The notes: generated by a model from the sequence alone, not told the origin. A stretch of 64,000 nucleotides of DNA from Bradysia coprophila (GCF_014529535.1 NW_023503375.1:2666001-2730000), one strand, 5' to 3'; shown: positions 22,012 to 34,077, counted from the first letter of the stretch. Made by a program: numbers and translations.

Positions 22012-22200
22012 AGGTCAATCAGGTCAGGTTCAGGTCGGTTCGGGCTTGAACTGATTTTTTCAGGTCAGGTTCAGGTCGGTTCGGATTCGACCCAATTTTT
22101 TCAGGTGAGGTTCAGGTCAGCAAAAAACCAACCTAAACCTGAACTGAAAAAATCGGGTCAATGAGTTTCAGGTTCGACCCAAAACGACCCATTCCGAACC
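22012..22200. repeat. CAGGTC/GGGTCG subterminal repeats, right end
   Basis: Repeats of TCAGGTCAGGTTCAGGTCGG alternate with TTTTTTCAGG, then invert to AACCTGAACTGAAAAAATC and CGACCC at the terminus. This is the right-hand partner of the array at 1127-1230. Confidence 0.7.
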
Positions 22201-22503
22201 TTAGTGGACAGTAGCCAGGGCGCATCGTTTTTTTTTTCGTTTTTGTCGATAACCGATCTTAAGAGAACCCTCTGAAGATGATTTGCCCCATTTTTGTTAC
22301 GTTTTTTCAATGAGAACAATTAGTATGAAAATGTACAAAAAATAAAAACCCTGAGAGCAATAACAGATGACTAGCCATTTTTTAAAGATTTGCTTTGATC
22401 TTAATTAAGTAGTAGTAATACCTATTACGGTCGACAGAGCTGACTAGTGGTAACTAACCACAGAGACTAATCATTCACGATTAGGAAACACTCTATGAAC
22501 TAT

Positions 22504-22575
22504 GTCTGACACGGGAGTCGAACCCATGACATATAGGGCGTGAGTCCATCGCTCTACCGATTGAGCTACCTGAAC
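22504..22575 (-). tRNA. tRNA-like sequence, Val(CAC)-like, probable pseudogene
   Basis: Box A region TAGCTCAATCGGTAGAGC and box B GGGTTCGACTCCC are well kept. The D arm and T arm pair. The anticodon loop CTCACGC would give CAC. The acceptor stem (GTTCAGG against GTCAGAC) has three mismatches plus wobbles and the anticodon stem is imperfect, so a functional tRNA is unlikely. It could be a decayed tRNA or a tRNA-derived SINE head. Confidence 0.6.
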
Positions 22576-22579
22576 GATC

Positions 22580-24775
22580 CAAGCAATGATTAACCGCAAG
22601 AGGAAAACAGTTTCTAGAGCTTTTCCAATTCTGGATAATACACAACCGCATCGTTTTTTCAAAATTCAAAAATGGAAAAAAACAAGATATTTCGATGCTT
22701 AAACTTTCACGAAAAGAGGAAACCAAAGTCGATTAACTTAAAATACAAAAAAAGTATTCTGTTGCACTGTTGCAGATTCGTTGCCGGTATTCAATTAATC
22801 CCCGTACGAATCATAATAAATTTTTGATTAAACACAGCATAATTTCTATTGATTTTCTTTGCATATTTATAAATCCTTAAGCTTGCTGGTAGTTCAAAAT
22901 TTCTTTCCGCAAAAATATATTGCGAAAAATAAAATTGTTTAAGAACAAGTCTCTATTATAACGTATAATACCATACCATAACGAATAGAATATAGGTATA
23001 TACGTCGAACGTTCTATACAGTCTTTATATAATATAAATCGTGTTGGTAAAGAGTATTGGCAAAAAGTAATTCACGATTGAAATTATTCATTGTGGCAAA
23101 TCCGGATTGAGTTAAGCAGAAAATTTTTTTTGTGGAAAAGTTCTGATTGCTGTGTGGCTTTTAAAGCTCGCTGGGGTATGATGAATACTTTAGCAACTGA
23201 ACTGTGGTATTCGCTCATTAAACTCTTTCAAAATTTCGAAATGGTTTTAATATTCTCATAAAACAACTTTAACGCTACGAGTTTGACTAGCGCCTGACCC
23301 AGCGGTGGATCAGGTACCTTGACTGATTTCTTGTATTGACATCTATTTATGTTAGTTGCCGGAAGTTTTTTGCATACTGTAGACCTCTTGTTAAAATCAT
23401 TTTTGAGACCATTGTTGTTGAAAAACCTTTATTTTTACCACTTTTTCGTTGACAAAGGTCTCAATAAATGACAAGAGGTTTAGACTATGAAACCAACTAC
23501 CGACAAGCATATATTGCCTTATGCGTGCTGAAGAATATCGGAAAATGTTTGTTTGCGATATCCGAGTGATCTTCGACCAACAGCATTTGAGAAACACCTT
23601 ATTGTACAATTATTATGATGTAACGAAAAAATGTTCTCAAACACGAATCAAATCATGACTATTTTGAATAGGAATCATCCTTGATTCAAGCCACAAAATT
23701 TAAAAAAAAAGTTCATTGAAATCGGTGGGTAAGTATAGCACATTCGTGGTGGCAAACTATCTTAAAGATCCGACACACAATTAGGTAAATTGCTTACCGA
23801 CACTCATTTTCCAGCGGAAGACCCTTGACTCCAGTCAAGGGAATTTACAAGCAAACAACGAAAGGACAATTTTGATGTTAAAAGACATTGAGAAAATAGA
23901 AAGTCCAATGGGTATGTGTAACAATGACGTAGAAATATTTTTACGGATTTTTGACCCTCTCGTCTTTTTATTTCAAATGCCAATAGCTTGCGACCCGAAG
24001 GGAAGGGCTCTATTTGTCAAATACTTGTCAAATAACAACTTGGAACCTCGTAAGTACAATGCTTTACGTGATTAGGCAATGTAAATGAAAATGAAAACAC
24101 GAAAAATCTATTACTTCTTTTAGTAAAAGCATCGCCTAGCAATTTTATTAAGGCATACGACAGGCCAGGTCTTTGAAAGAAGTTGTTTTACATATTTTTG
24201 TATGTTTTTGGAAAAGCCCAGTAATGTCTGCTGTTACCACCATTCTTTATATGGAGTTGTTTTCATCGTTTTTGTTTGAAGAAGGGCCTAAATTACGATT
24301 TGACTATACTTATACGGTATGAACATGTAACCATTGTTTTCGAAAAAATTCATGTTAATAGTGGATGGGTTTCTAACGAAAAATTTTAATTTTTTACCAA
24401 ACGTGCTATAAACGTGCTAGAACTCAATTGCAAGCACTAACAAATGTAAAACTTAATGAGTCAGCAAACTGAAATTAAAGATTATGTTCGTGCCAACACA
24501 TGACAAAAGAAACGCTTTATTCTTAATGTCAAGGTGTGTACAGAACGCAATAAATTTAAGAATCTTATAAAGTCAAGATGCAAAAAGTGTTCAGGTTTCT
24601 TAACCGTCTTCTGTATCGGTTCGGTTTAGCATTTTATCGCATACGCGGTGTGATTCCCCGAAAAAAATATTCACCTAGGATATATAAACAAACATTATAC
24701 TTCTGTAAATTGTCAAAGTGTCATTCGCATATCTTGTTGTCTCGTTTTCGCTTATGCGATAATAGTATTTTCACA
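22580..24775. other. Intergenic, AT-rich, no gene seen
   Basis: I see no coding frame of substance. Around 23400-23470 a loose inverted repeat (TTTTTGAGACC ... GGTCTCAATAAA) is visible. The block at 23990-24078 recurs at 36915-37000. Confidence 0.5.
23990..24078. repeat. Dispersed short repeat, copy 1
   Basis: The motifs GACCCGAAGG, AGGGCTCTATT, TTGGAACCTCGTA and TGCTTTACGTG occur in the same order and spacing at 36915-37000. The two copies are diverged relics of one repeat family whose ends I cannot place. Confidence 0.55.
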
Positions 24776-24777
24776 CG

Positions 24778-25345
24778 ATTTGAATTTTTTTTACTTTTGC
24801 CCCGAGTGATGCATACTATTTTTTATGCCAAATACTGCGGAAGATTTGTATTTTCGGTCCGAAACAAAACATAAATTTAATGAAACTGTTGAGTTATCAA
24901 CAAAATTTGCTATAAAAACTGTAAAATGCCGAAAAGAGCGGGGGTCCAGGGGGCGGCAGCCCCCTGGTATAAAAATAAAAATTATTTAACAGATAAAATT
25001 ACAATAAACACACATTCACTTGCTAATAAAACATTTGGTTATCGTCAACACAACACTACACTCAATGCGTACTTTCAATCAAGTGAACATGTGCTTTCGT
25101 GACATATGAGGACCGAAAGTAAAATGATGACAGTGACATTTACTTTCGGTCCGCAAATACGCAAGCCCACGGGGCGAAAGTAAAATGATGACAGTGACAT
25201 TTACTTTCGGCCCAAGGCCTGAATTTTTTTACTTTCGGTCACCATTTGAGGACCGAAAATACAAACTTTCGCAGTATTTGGCATAAAAAAAAGAATATGC
25301 ACGTATGACAAGCCGTCTCGGCAAGCCTCGACCGCTTTGTCATAC
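24778..25345. mobile_element. Foldback element A with GC-rich hairpin
   Basis: The inverted ends pair ATGCCAAATACTGCGGAAG (left) with CGCAGTATTTGGCAT (right), continuing inward through TGTATTTTCGGTCC/GGACCGAAAATACA. The interior has repeated ACTTTCGGTCC and GGGGCGAAAGTAAAATGATG boxes. At 24938-24968 lies a GC-rich hairpin, stem CCAGGGGGC, loop GGCA, preceded by GCGGGGGT. A separate 16-bp palindrome (GCACGTATGACAAGC ... GCTTTGTCATACGTGC) adjoins at 25298-25350. No coding frame. Confidence 0.65.
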
Positions 25346-25469
25346 GTGCATAATATTTATTATAACCTGCAAAAATTACTTCTAACGCTTATGTCTCTAT
25401 TTAATACAAATTTACGAGGGGTCGAACAAGTGAAAATTTGTTGAAAACAATAGTACATTGAATGACAAG

Positions 25470-25578
25470 GGGCGAAAGTAAAAAAATTCAACCGTGTGCG
25501 AGAGTTGGAGCCCGCGCCGAAGGCAAGGGCTCTAATCGCACAGGTTGAATTTTTTTACTTTTGCCCCGAGTCGTTCAT
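25470..25578. repeat. Palindrome GGGGCGAAAGTAAA...
   Basis: GGGGCGAAAGTAAAAAAATTC at the left pairs with GAATTTTTTTACTTTTGCCCC at the right, enclosing a second, GC-richer self-complementary part (GTGTGCGAGAG ... CTCTAATCGCAC) and a GCCGAAGGC loop region. The arms are the same boxes seen in elements A and B. Confidence 0.75.
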
Positions 25579-26055
25579 ACTATTTTTTTTGATACCAACA
25601 TTGAAAATTGATACGTATCGCAAACATCGCAACAAAATGTTGACATAAAAAGGCATTTAGCGAGAAAATGCGGGGGTCCAGGGGGCGGCAGCCCCCTGGT
25701 ATATGAAAAATTTAATAATTTAGCCATCACAACAATAACACACACAAAAATTAAGATATAACTAACAAATCATTCAGTAACAATAAGTATCAACTTTGTA
25801 TGCTAATTTCAATAAGAACACTGGCGCACAGTGCTTTACAATTTTGATCAAAGTATTCTGCATAATATGAGCGGATTTTGTTGACAACTCGACTCATTTC
25901 TCTCATTTTCTGTGACGTCAGTCACTTTCGCTGTTCGTTCAGTTGCGTTCGCTCTTCGTTAAGTACTTTCTCCCCGTGGGATGCATTTTTTTACTTTCGC
26001 CCCTCATATGCGGGGCGAAAGTATCATTTTTCATTGTTGGTATCAAAAAAAAATT
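25578..26055. mobile_element. Foldback element B with the same GC-rich hairpin
   Basis: The ends pair TTTTTTTTGATACCAACATTG with CATTGTTGGTATCAAAAAAA. At 25669-25702 it carries the identical GCGGGGGTCC + CCAGGGGGC/GGCA/GCCCCCTGG hairpin + TAT found in element A. Near the right end are ACTTTCGCCCC and GGGGCGAAAGTA. The terminal sequences differ from A, yet the hairpin and boxes are conserved. Confidence 0.65.
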
Positions 26056-26063
26056 TAAAGTTA

Positions 26064-27198
26064 CTGTTTGTTCAAAAATGAAATGCACAGTTTTTAGTAT
26101 TTCGAGACATTTCAAAATTGCAATCTGTCAGATAGTAAAGGATGCGTTTAATTACCCGGCGCATTAAAAGATTTGAAATTTGAATGATTTTTTCCACAGC
26201 TACATATTTTTGCATGTTAAGTTTCTTACATTTTTTGCAGATAGCATTTTAATAGCAGGAAACTTAGATTTCGTAGGAAGAATTCGCGGACGGAAAAATG
26301 TAAATTTATTTTGAGTCTGAGTATTGTTCTACATCTATGATTTCTCTTAGATCGTGTTTCTATTCAAACAAATCGATGGTCTTTGAATACTCAAATCTGT
26401 AGAAAGACCGTCTGCTTCATACATTTAGCAAATTTTTTACAAGAAGTTTTATCAGCACTTGAAGTGACGATATTGGAAACACGAGTAAGCATCAGGGAAA
26501 AAAAATTTGTCAACAATTATTTTCTAAAAATATATAAATATTTGGCACAAATATGTAAATATTTGTAACAAATAAATTCGCAATTTATTTGTGACAAATA
26601 TATAAAATATAAAATAATTTTAAATTATTTGTTATAAATTTATTAGAAATAAATTCAAAATTATTTGTCATAAATATTTAAAAAAAATTGTGACAAATAA
26701 TTTAAAATATTTGTCATAAATAATTTTGAATTTATTTCTCATAAATATTTGAAATATTTGTGACAAATATTTAAATATTCGAACCAAATTTTCAACATTA
26801 AATTTGCTTCGAATAATTGAATTTTTTTCCGTGATGATTTTTTGCTGCTAATTGAAGTTGAACAGTTAGCCGCTGTACAACACCATCGATTTCTTTGAAT
26901 AAAGACACGATCTAAGAGAAATTATAGATGTAGAACAATACTCAGACTAAAAATAAATTTAAATTTTTCCGTTCGCAAATTCTTCTGACGAAATCTAAGT
27001 TTCCTACTATTAAAATGCTTTTTGCAAAAAATGTAAGAAACTTAACATGCAAAAATCTGTAGCTGTGGAAAAAACCATTCAAATTTCAAATCTGTTAATG
27101 CGCCGGTTAATTAAACGCATCCTTTACTATCTGACAGATTGAAATTTTCAACTGTCTCGAAATACTAAAAACTGTGCATTTCATTTTTGAACAAACAG
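26064..27198. mobile_element. 1135-bp foldback element with ~330-bp arms, TA duplication
   Basis: The arms are about 26064-26395 and 26880-27198 and remain strongly complementary (for example CTGTTTGTTCAAAAATG / CATTTTTGAACAAACAG, TTTGCATGTTAAGTTTCTTA on one side against TAAGAAACTTAACATGCAAA on the other). TA flanks both ends, as in Tc1/mariner-derived MITEs. The loop is made of ATATTTGTGACAAATA-type AT-rich repeats. No coding capacity. Transcription would give a long hairpin RNA. Confidence 0.8.
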
Positions 27199-27305
27199 TA
27201 ATTCATCAAACAATTTTCTATAAACCATGTGTTATTACCGAAATCAAAGTTTTTTAAGCTTTGTATTTTAATATCAAAATGATTTCAAGTCAACTTGAAA
27301 ATTTT

Positions 27306-27385
27306 CAGGTTTTGTTATCAGGGCAATTTCAGGTTTCAGGTCAGTTTTCACCTGACCTGAAATTTTCAGGTTCACTTGACACGAT
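27306..27385. repeat. Solo CAGGT/ACCTG repeat block
   Basis: TTTCAGGTTTCAGGTCAG and CACCTGACCTGAAATTTTC form a partly palindromic block like the ends of the outer transposon, but outside it. It may be a remnant of a related element. Confidence 0.55.
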
Positions 27386-27399
27386 AGTAACCCTTGTTT

Positions 27400-30310
27400 A
27401 AAACTTTCATTCTAATTAGTTTTAATTTCTTTATTTTAATTACTTATGCTTACTGGCTACAATTTACATCTGCTCACCTCAACAGCTAAATATAAAAAAA
27501 GAGATCGAGACCATCGTTCACCCGCTGAGGAATATAATATCTCTCCTTCATATTTCTACACAGAACACAAGTCTACATTAATTTCTGGAAAAAGCTCTCG
27601 TGTAATTATACAATTCAAATATCGCGGTTACTTCAAATGTTATACAAGTCGAATATTATACAACCCTTAATTTTGAATCTGTTATTCATCTGTTATCGAT
27701 AGCAACGACGAAAATAATTACAAGCTCTGGGTAATATGGTCATTATATAGTAAAATGCATGTTAAAAAAATTGAAGTACAAGATTTGAAATCATCTGATT
27801 AAAAATACTTTGATCGATGGAAGTAATAGACCCGATAATAATACTGGTCATATGTTTGCCGTCAGTAACAAGTTAAATCTTGTTTTTACTTCAACAAACA
27901 TTTACCAGCCAGAGCTCATCGTTGGTGATAACCGATGAATAACCATTCCAAAAAGGTTGAAAGGAATCGTTTAAAAACCACTTCAGGTGGCATACACACA
28001 CTCAATCATTTTATACACGTACAATGATAAATTTTTATCGACAATAACAACAGCTAGTAACCATTGTTCAATGTTACAATCGTGGTAAATCTTCAACAAA
28101 AGTGTAGCTATGAAAACTCATAGACGTGCAAACGTATCAGAAGTATTACAGATAACAAAATCTTTTACTTCACTTACATCATTAGTCAGAGCTTGTCGTT
28201 TATTTTTGTCGTCTTTATCGATAGTAGGTGGTCCAATCTTGGCAGTTGAGAATTGGAACACTGTAAGTTATACGCGTAAGACCATATTAGAAACAGAAAT
28301 CTCATAAATAGAATTTGTAATTAAACGTCCCATAAAACTGGATACAAATATCTTTTCTCTTACTACAATCCTCAAATTTATTTACATTCGAAGCAGTCAT
28401 CATAGCTTGTATGATTGGTGAATGTGTTGCGATCCCAACCTAACTCTGGTAGAATTAAAGCCAGGTGGAATAATGCTGCTTAAATAACCGAAAAATGACT
28501 GTGTTACAAGATGAAAAATGTTTTAATTCATAATACAACAGAACGACGGTTCTATGGCATTGTTGCCCAATGTGTATCTCAGCCCAAGCATTAAAGTTAA
28601 GTTATGTTAAATTAATCTATCTGTTTAAAACTCCCGGTAAGTTTTTGTGTTCAGGAGATATAGAAATCGCTTGAATGTATAACATCCAACGGTAATAGAA
28701 AGCACAAAACCGAACCCTCGAAATTATACAACAGGTAAAACGTACCGATGGAAAACGTAATAATTAAACTAAAATTAATGAGGGCAATTTGCTCCCTCAT
28801 TTACGATTTATGTCACACGCAAAAACGCATTTGTAGATTTTCAGGTTGTTTTGGTATTCAGCGGCAGATTTTTTTTCCATTTTTTTTAACTTAAATTTTA
28901 CTTTATATATACGTGAGACTTGTTAAACGATTACAAGCATTTTTCGTACGTTTTTTATTTTTCTAATTAATGCTTCCCCATTAGGAAATGGAATTACATG
29001 AAGAGGGTTGTTTTTGGTGTATGTGTGTGCGTCTTCTTGAACGGTTTGTTGTTCGTGACTGACAAACATTTTGACTTTTCGTTTTGCCTAATTTGAATTA
29101 AATTGGTCATAACTTTTTGTCACAAATCAACGGCAAGTCTTTTAATTGGGTTTCTAAGTCTCAACGTGAACCAACATTTTTTTCCCTCGTACCGAAAAGA
29201 TATGCCATGTAAACTGGTTGTTTGTTTGTTACACGAGATAATTCTGTTAAAATGTGCGTCTGCGTTTGTGTTGTGAAACCATCATGTAATACTAAACCAT
29301 TTTAATTCGGAAAAAAAGCTCTAACATTTTAAAACTTGAAATGGAAATGCTGTCAGAAGCAGGTGTTTGGTTTAAATAGCTTGAAAAGAAATGTTTAAAT
29401 TTTGTTTAATTTATTCGTTGTCGACGGCTCATATTTTTTTTGCAACATTTAATATATAAAGAAAAAACCATTGAGCAAACCCTACTACTACCCAACACCT
29501 CTCAGAGACACGCTACATAACACGCTCGTGTTACAATAAGAGGAAGTATACTTTTGTATAAATATAGAACGTGAAACAGTCACATGTATCCAACACTAAA
29601 CCAATAATGCTTAGTGCTGTTTGATTTCGCAACCAATTTCTATCTGCAAATTAAAGCACTCTGCTGAAGTTTGTGGAAAATTTCCCGAAAAAAAAACCCG
29701 GAATACCTTGTAGACCTGTGAAAACTGAAATGAATGCGGGTGCAACCATCGTAAAAAAGCAGCATACATTTTACGTAAATATTTGAAAGAGAACTTATTC
29801 GGTTCGCAACAACAAATAGACTTCATGCGGTTGTGTATTACTTTGCACCGCGAATTGCAATTACTATGATTGCAGCTGTATCTCTTTTTAACCGTAAAAC
29901 ATAAATGAAGAGCTGACATACAGAAGCAATTTTTTAATTGCAATCCTTTCAACGTCGGCACAGTATTAATCATTCATATGGCATTCAATTCTGTATGCTT
30001 AAAATCGCTTGAATAGAAACATAACTAATCGATATGATGTGCAGTTTCAGTTTATTTTTCTACCTTTTGTCTCATGTGTGGCACGAAAATACGCTATTCA
30101 TTTAACCACATTAAATGTTGTTAAAAGGTCGGCGCAACGTACACTATCTATAAATTGTAACTTAAAAGCAATTAGAAACAAAGACTGAGTGTGGAAGTGC
30201 AAAGGGGCAACGTGGGAACATTTAGGTCTGGCGGTAAGGTGATTATGGCGATTATTACTGTCTCAGAATAGCAAGATTGCATAATTACTGAAAGAAATAA
30301 AACGATAAAA
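27400..30310. other. Intergenic, no gene supported
   Basis: Several frames of 60-120 codons occur on both strands, but none shows a domain, coding bias or splice context I can support. Confidence 0.45.
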
Positions 30311-30317
30311 AGTATGT

Positions 30318-30983
30318 GTAAAGTTGTGGGACGATCACATTTCCAATTTGTGCTTGATTGTGTCCAGGCGTATTGGAGTCCCTAAGCGTCTCCGTTTCTT
30401 GCCTAAAAACATCCTCCGCCTGATATACTTTTCCACTGTTCATTGTCATTTGACGTACTGTGATGGCGTGTGGGGTTCCAAAAAGTCGTTGATTGAGCGG
30501 CTTCACGCCTTGCAAAAGAGGACACTGAAAGCCACCCACCGATTGCCATTGAGATACCCGACCGAGCGGGTTTTTAGCGCGCAATTCCCGAATGTATTAA
30601 CGGTACAGCGAATATATGAATACGCAGTATGCAAATTCGTTTTTTGTTGTATCAATGATCTGAAGCATCACTCATTGCAATTCTCGGACAACCTCAATTG
30701 CTACGAAACAGGGTATTCTTACTTGCTGAAGAAGCCTAAGGTTTCGTCGAGCTATGGCAAACGTTGCCTGCTTTATTCTGGTCCGACATTGTTTAATAGC
30801 CTTCCGCCAACGATCAGATATTCTCTCACCCTTAATCATTTTTGTCGTTCATTAAATAGTATGTTGTGTTACAAGTATTGTAATGTTGATTTTTTCAGCA
30901 CTAGACCCAAGTTTTCCTTACGAGCGGAGCGAGTAAGGAAAATTGGGTCGTGTGCTGAAAAAATCTCATTACAATACGTGTAA
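30318..30983 (+). pseudogene. Non-LTR reverse transcriptase, C-terminal fragment
   Basis: About 220 residues: LWDDHISNL, SRRIGVPKRLRFLP, LIYFSTVHCHLTYCDGVWG, LHALQKRTLKATHRL and the late SSSYGKRCLLYSGPTLFNSL. This order matches the thumb and C-terminal region of jockey/CR1/RTE-type reverse transcriptases. The palm domain with the catalytic aspartates is missing upstream, so this is a 5'-truncated copy, as is usual for such elements. The last 40 codons run into a palindrome and are probably not part of the original protein. Confidence 0.8.
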
Positions 30984-30985
30984 CA
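30866..30985. repeat. Long hairpin at the end of the RT fragment
   Basis: GATTTTTTCAGCACTAGACC and TTTTCCTTAC pair with GTAAGGAAAA and GGTCGTGTGCTGAAAAAATC. The central loop is GAGCGGAGCGA. Outside, TACAAGTATTGTAATG pairs with CATTACAATACGTGTA. The stem is about 50 bp. Confidence 0.8.
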
Positions 30986-31451
30986 CATCATGCTTTGTGC
31001 CAACCGAGAATTGAAATAGACAAATGCCCAAAAAATCATAATTTTCATGGTAAACAATCACTCTTCAAATTTGATCGATCACATTGCTTTGCATTTTCTA
31101 AAACGAATGTTGTAATAACTCATACAAATTCCATAACAACACTGCTTTGAGTGTTGAAATATCCCATCAAACGGGTGCTGAAATAAGTCACTTTACAACA
31201 CTAAAATGAGTGCTGAAAAGAGTCGTATTTCAATTCTCGGTGGCACAAAGCGTATTTACTAACGCGACTTGATATAAATTAAATTAACTATGTTTCGTTC
31301 ACGATCGAATAAAGAGCATAGGTCTCATTTCTGTCTATTTATTGAATTTAATATGAAGATTTAAGCTTGCTACCATCACCTCCTGATACATTTGGCCTTG
31401 CTAGTTGTCCTTGTTGTTTTTATCAATTTAACTGTTTTTACGTGGGCAGAT

Positions 31452-31697
31452 TCCGCCAATAACGGTCTGTTGTGTTGCAAGTTAAGTTAACCATTAAGTC
31501 TGAAAACTCTAGTTTCAAGAAAAAATCGTAGTTTCAGGCATTAGACTGATCCTACCTCTATTGTCTGAAAGTATTAAAAATTTGATCTGAGGTAACTGGT
31601 CATACAAAACTATTGCAATTGGCAGAGGTCTGCATTTTCAAACGTATACATATATACGACGATTTACGCTAGCAACATTTTTCTCCGCCAATAACGG
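31452..31697. repeat. 14-bp direct repeat flanking a ~218-bp segment
   Basis: TCCGCCAATAACGG occurs at 31452-31465 and 31684-31697. A target-site duplication of this length would suggest a short retroposed insertion, but the segment lacks a recognisable tail or promoter boxes. Confidence 0.4.
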
Positions 31698-31699
31698 AT

Positions 31700-34070
31700 T
31701 TGTTCTATAGTTTTTCACGCTCTATCGTCTCCAGCAAGTTTTATTCGTTCACCATAGAAACTCAGGCGTCCGCTGATCGACGATTTTATAGATCTTGAAA
31801 ATTTACCATAAGCGAACCGCCGAGTTGCGTTGGAGGACAACCAAAACTCTCGGGGATAGAGCCGGAAAAACTGTTAAGCAAATCCTTTTCCGCCCGTTAA
31901 AAATTTTGATAGCGGAGGTCGTTCGGAGGCTTCAAAGTTCCAATTTTTTAGAGCATACCCTTAACGGTTGTAGCTCCTTAGAATTGTAACACATACTGGA
32001 GCTACGCGGTGTACTTAGTTTAAGAAACTATGTTTAAAAATAAATGGAATTGAAATTTGTAAAGTGGTGGGATGGGATGTTCTAAAAGCTTGTTTTAAGG
32101 GTAAACGTGCACCCCTAAAATCTATTCCTCCTTTTCTTCGAAACATTGGAAAGTATTTCACGTAAATCTATTACTTCACTAAATTTAACACATCCTCTGT
32201 TATATAAGACTTCAATTTATTAGCCAGAGTTAATCGTTTTATTCTGTTGTGACTGTTGACAACAGATTTCAGATTATCCACTCCCAAAAAGTTTTTAGGC
32301 TTGTCTCAGCCTCCTGGAGTCCTCCACCCAAACGTAACAAACACAGAGATGGGTAAATTATTACACTGACAAAAACTACAATTTCCGTTCAAATAATTTC
32401 AAAACAAATTTGACACAACAATAGCTTGCTGAAAATGAAATATTGTTCAAGACAAAATTGTTTCCCTTCACAAACGTTCGCATCGTATACAAGTTTTCAG
32501 TGAAAAAAGGCATACACACACAAAATATGATATCTCCATCGTCACCTGTAGAAAAACAGAACGTGTCGTCGTGTTAAGAAATTTGTTTTCCTTCATTTGA
32601 TATATTCCATCAGTTTGTTGTGGATGACATCGTTTCTTCTACTTTATTTCATTCCATAAAGACACATTGTCGCACGCTCAAGTGATGTGAGATTTACACT
32701 TTATCTTTTGGGAAAAATATGAAATTTGTGAAGTGTAATTTACAGAAGATGTACTGAACCGTAGATAGCAGGAAAGAAATATGAATGAGCAGAGGGAGTA
32801 GAGGGAGATGCAACGAATTTATTGTTTGTAAAATTGAAATTATGGCCAGGCAAATTGTCTTGATTGTTTTCCCGTCAAATTCATCTTGATGGATCGTATG
32901 CTGGGATTGTCCACTCTACGATATCTAAGATGAACATGTCAATTCGCTTGCTAAAAATGTTTTTGGAAATAGTCGATCCCTCTGTGACTTTGTCGAGTAT
33001 TGCAACGACGTAACACTTAGAGTTAAATATCCTGCGGTCAAATCCAGTATGCCGCAATTGAAAATGCCCGCAATTGCATACGTAATACAATTTTCCTTCA
33101 TTTCATGTATACATTGTGATTAAATGAATTGATTTCCTTCATCAATTATCTCCACCAGTTTAACAAATTCACTGGCCGAACACAAGGTTCTTCGTTGGAT
33201 ATAAACTGAAGAATATGCAATGTACGTATAATACGTATTCAAACAATACCAACTTTCAACCACAATATCCTCTTCATATCGTTTTATTTAACTTTCCTGT
33301 GTTAGCCGGACAGAATGTAGAAAACACAGACACACACACATCGCACATAAAAGCCGAGTCCGGTAGCATAAGAAAAGAGATTCAAATTATTGTGAAAGTG
33401 TGGTGTCGACAACAGGGCGTGTAATACGAGTAACAAATGATATAGAACGGCGCCCGCCTTCATGGACACTGGATAAATAAATTACTAGTCAATTAGGATG
33501 ATTAGTCTCTTAGCCTTATGCTGTTTCTGAAGAGACACGAAAATTATGTTGTCATTCGTGAGTGGGTGAGTAGGTGTTTATGCAATTGTATAATCGAATT
33601 CAGTGTCTATAATTGCAAAGCATATTGAGAATTCGCATTATCGCCGGTGGCTTTTTCGTTAAATAAAATAAATATTTCACTTAATCGGCATCACCATCGA
33701 AAACTGCATCCTTGGTATTGCCGGCATTACGTAAAGCAACAGAGATTTAATCATCAAAATGTTCGATATCCTCTGGTAATTGACTTGCAATTGGGATTAA
33801 AGGTGACACATTGTATCTTCGCACTTTAGCGATGTTTAAGAAAGTAATTAGGATGAATTACACAAATTGATACCTTCTTGTACTGCCTTGTCACGTTTGT
33901 GGCACCTCCGAGGGACAGATCTGAAGTAACTTCAAACTCCTGTTGATTTTGTCAGGAGAAAGGTTTGAAAACATCTTGTTATCCATTATTTTGGACAGAG
34001 GTTCATACACTAGTTTCTCTGCCCAAAACAAATAAATAGTTTTGCTCTAGGGGGATAAATGAGAGATTAT
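31700..34070. other. Intergenic, no gene supported
   Basis: This is AT-rich DNA with only short frames lacking domains. A CA-rich microsatellite (ACACACACA) occurs near 33330. Confidence 0.4.
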
Positions 34071-34077
34071 CGTTCTA

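Larger units (their letters stand above)
1116..22202. mobile_element. Outer transposon with CAGGTC-rich ends, host of the whole nest
   Basis: The left end reads AAGGATCGGAACAGGTC and the right end, reverse-complemented, reads AAGGTTCGGAATGGGTC. These are imperfect terminal inverted repeats. The 10-bp sequence AGTGGACAGT lies immediately outside both ends (1106-1115 and 22203-22212), as expected of a target-site duplication. With the nested MULE and retrotransposon removed, only about 2.1 kb belongs to this element (1116-2229, 15660-15708 and 21249-22202), and I recognise no transposase in it. It therefore looks non-autonomous. A 10-bp duplication would fit the Mutator-like superfamily, but that assignment is inference. 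Confidence 0.75.

Noticed and set aside
22504..22575. Functional tRNA-Val gene
   Set aside because: Acceptor stem has three mismatches; kept only as a tRNA-like pseudogene.
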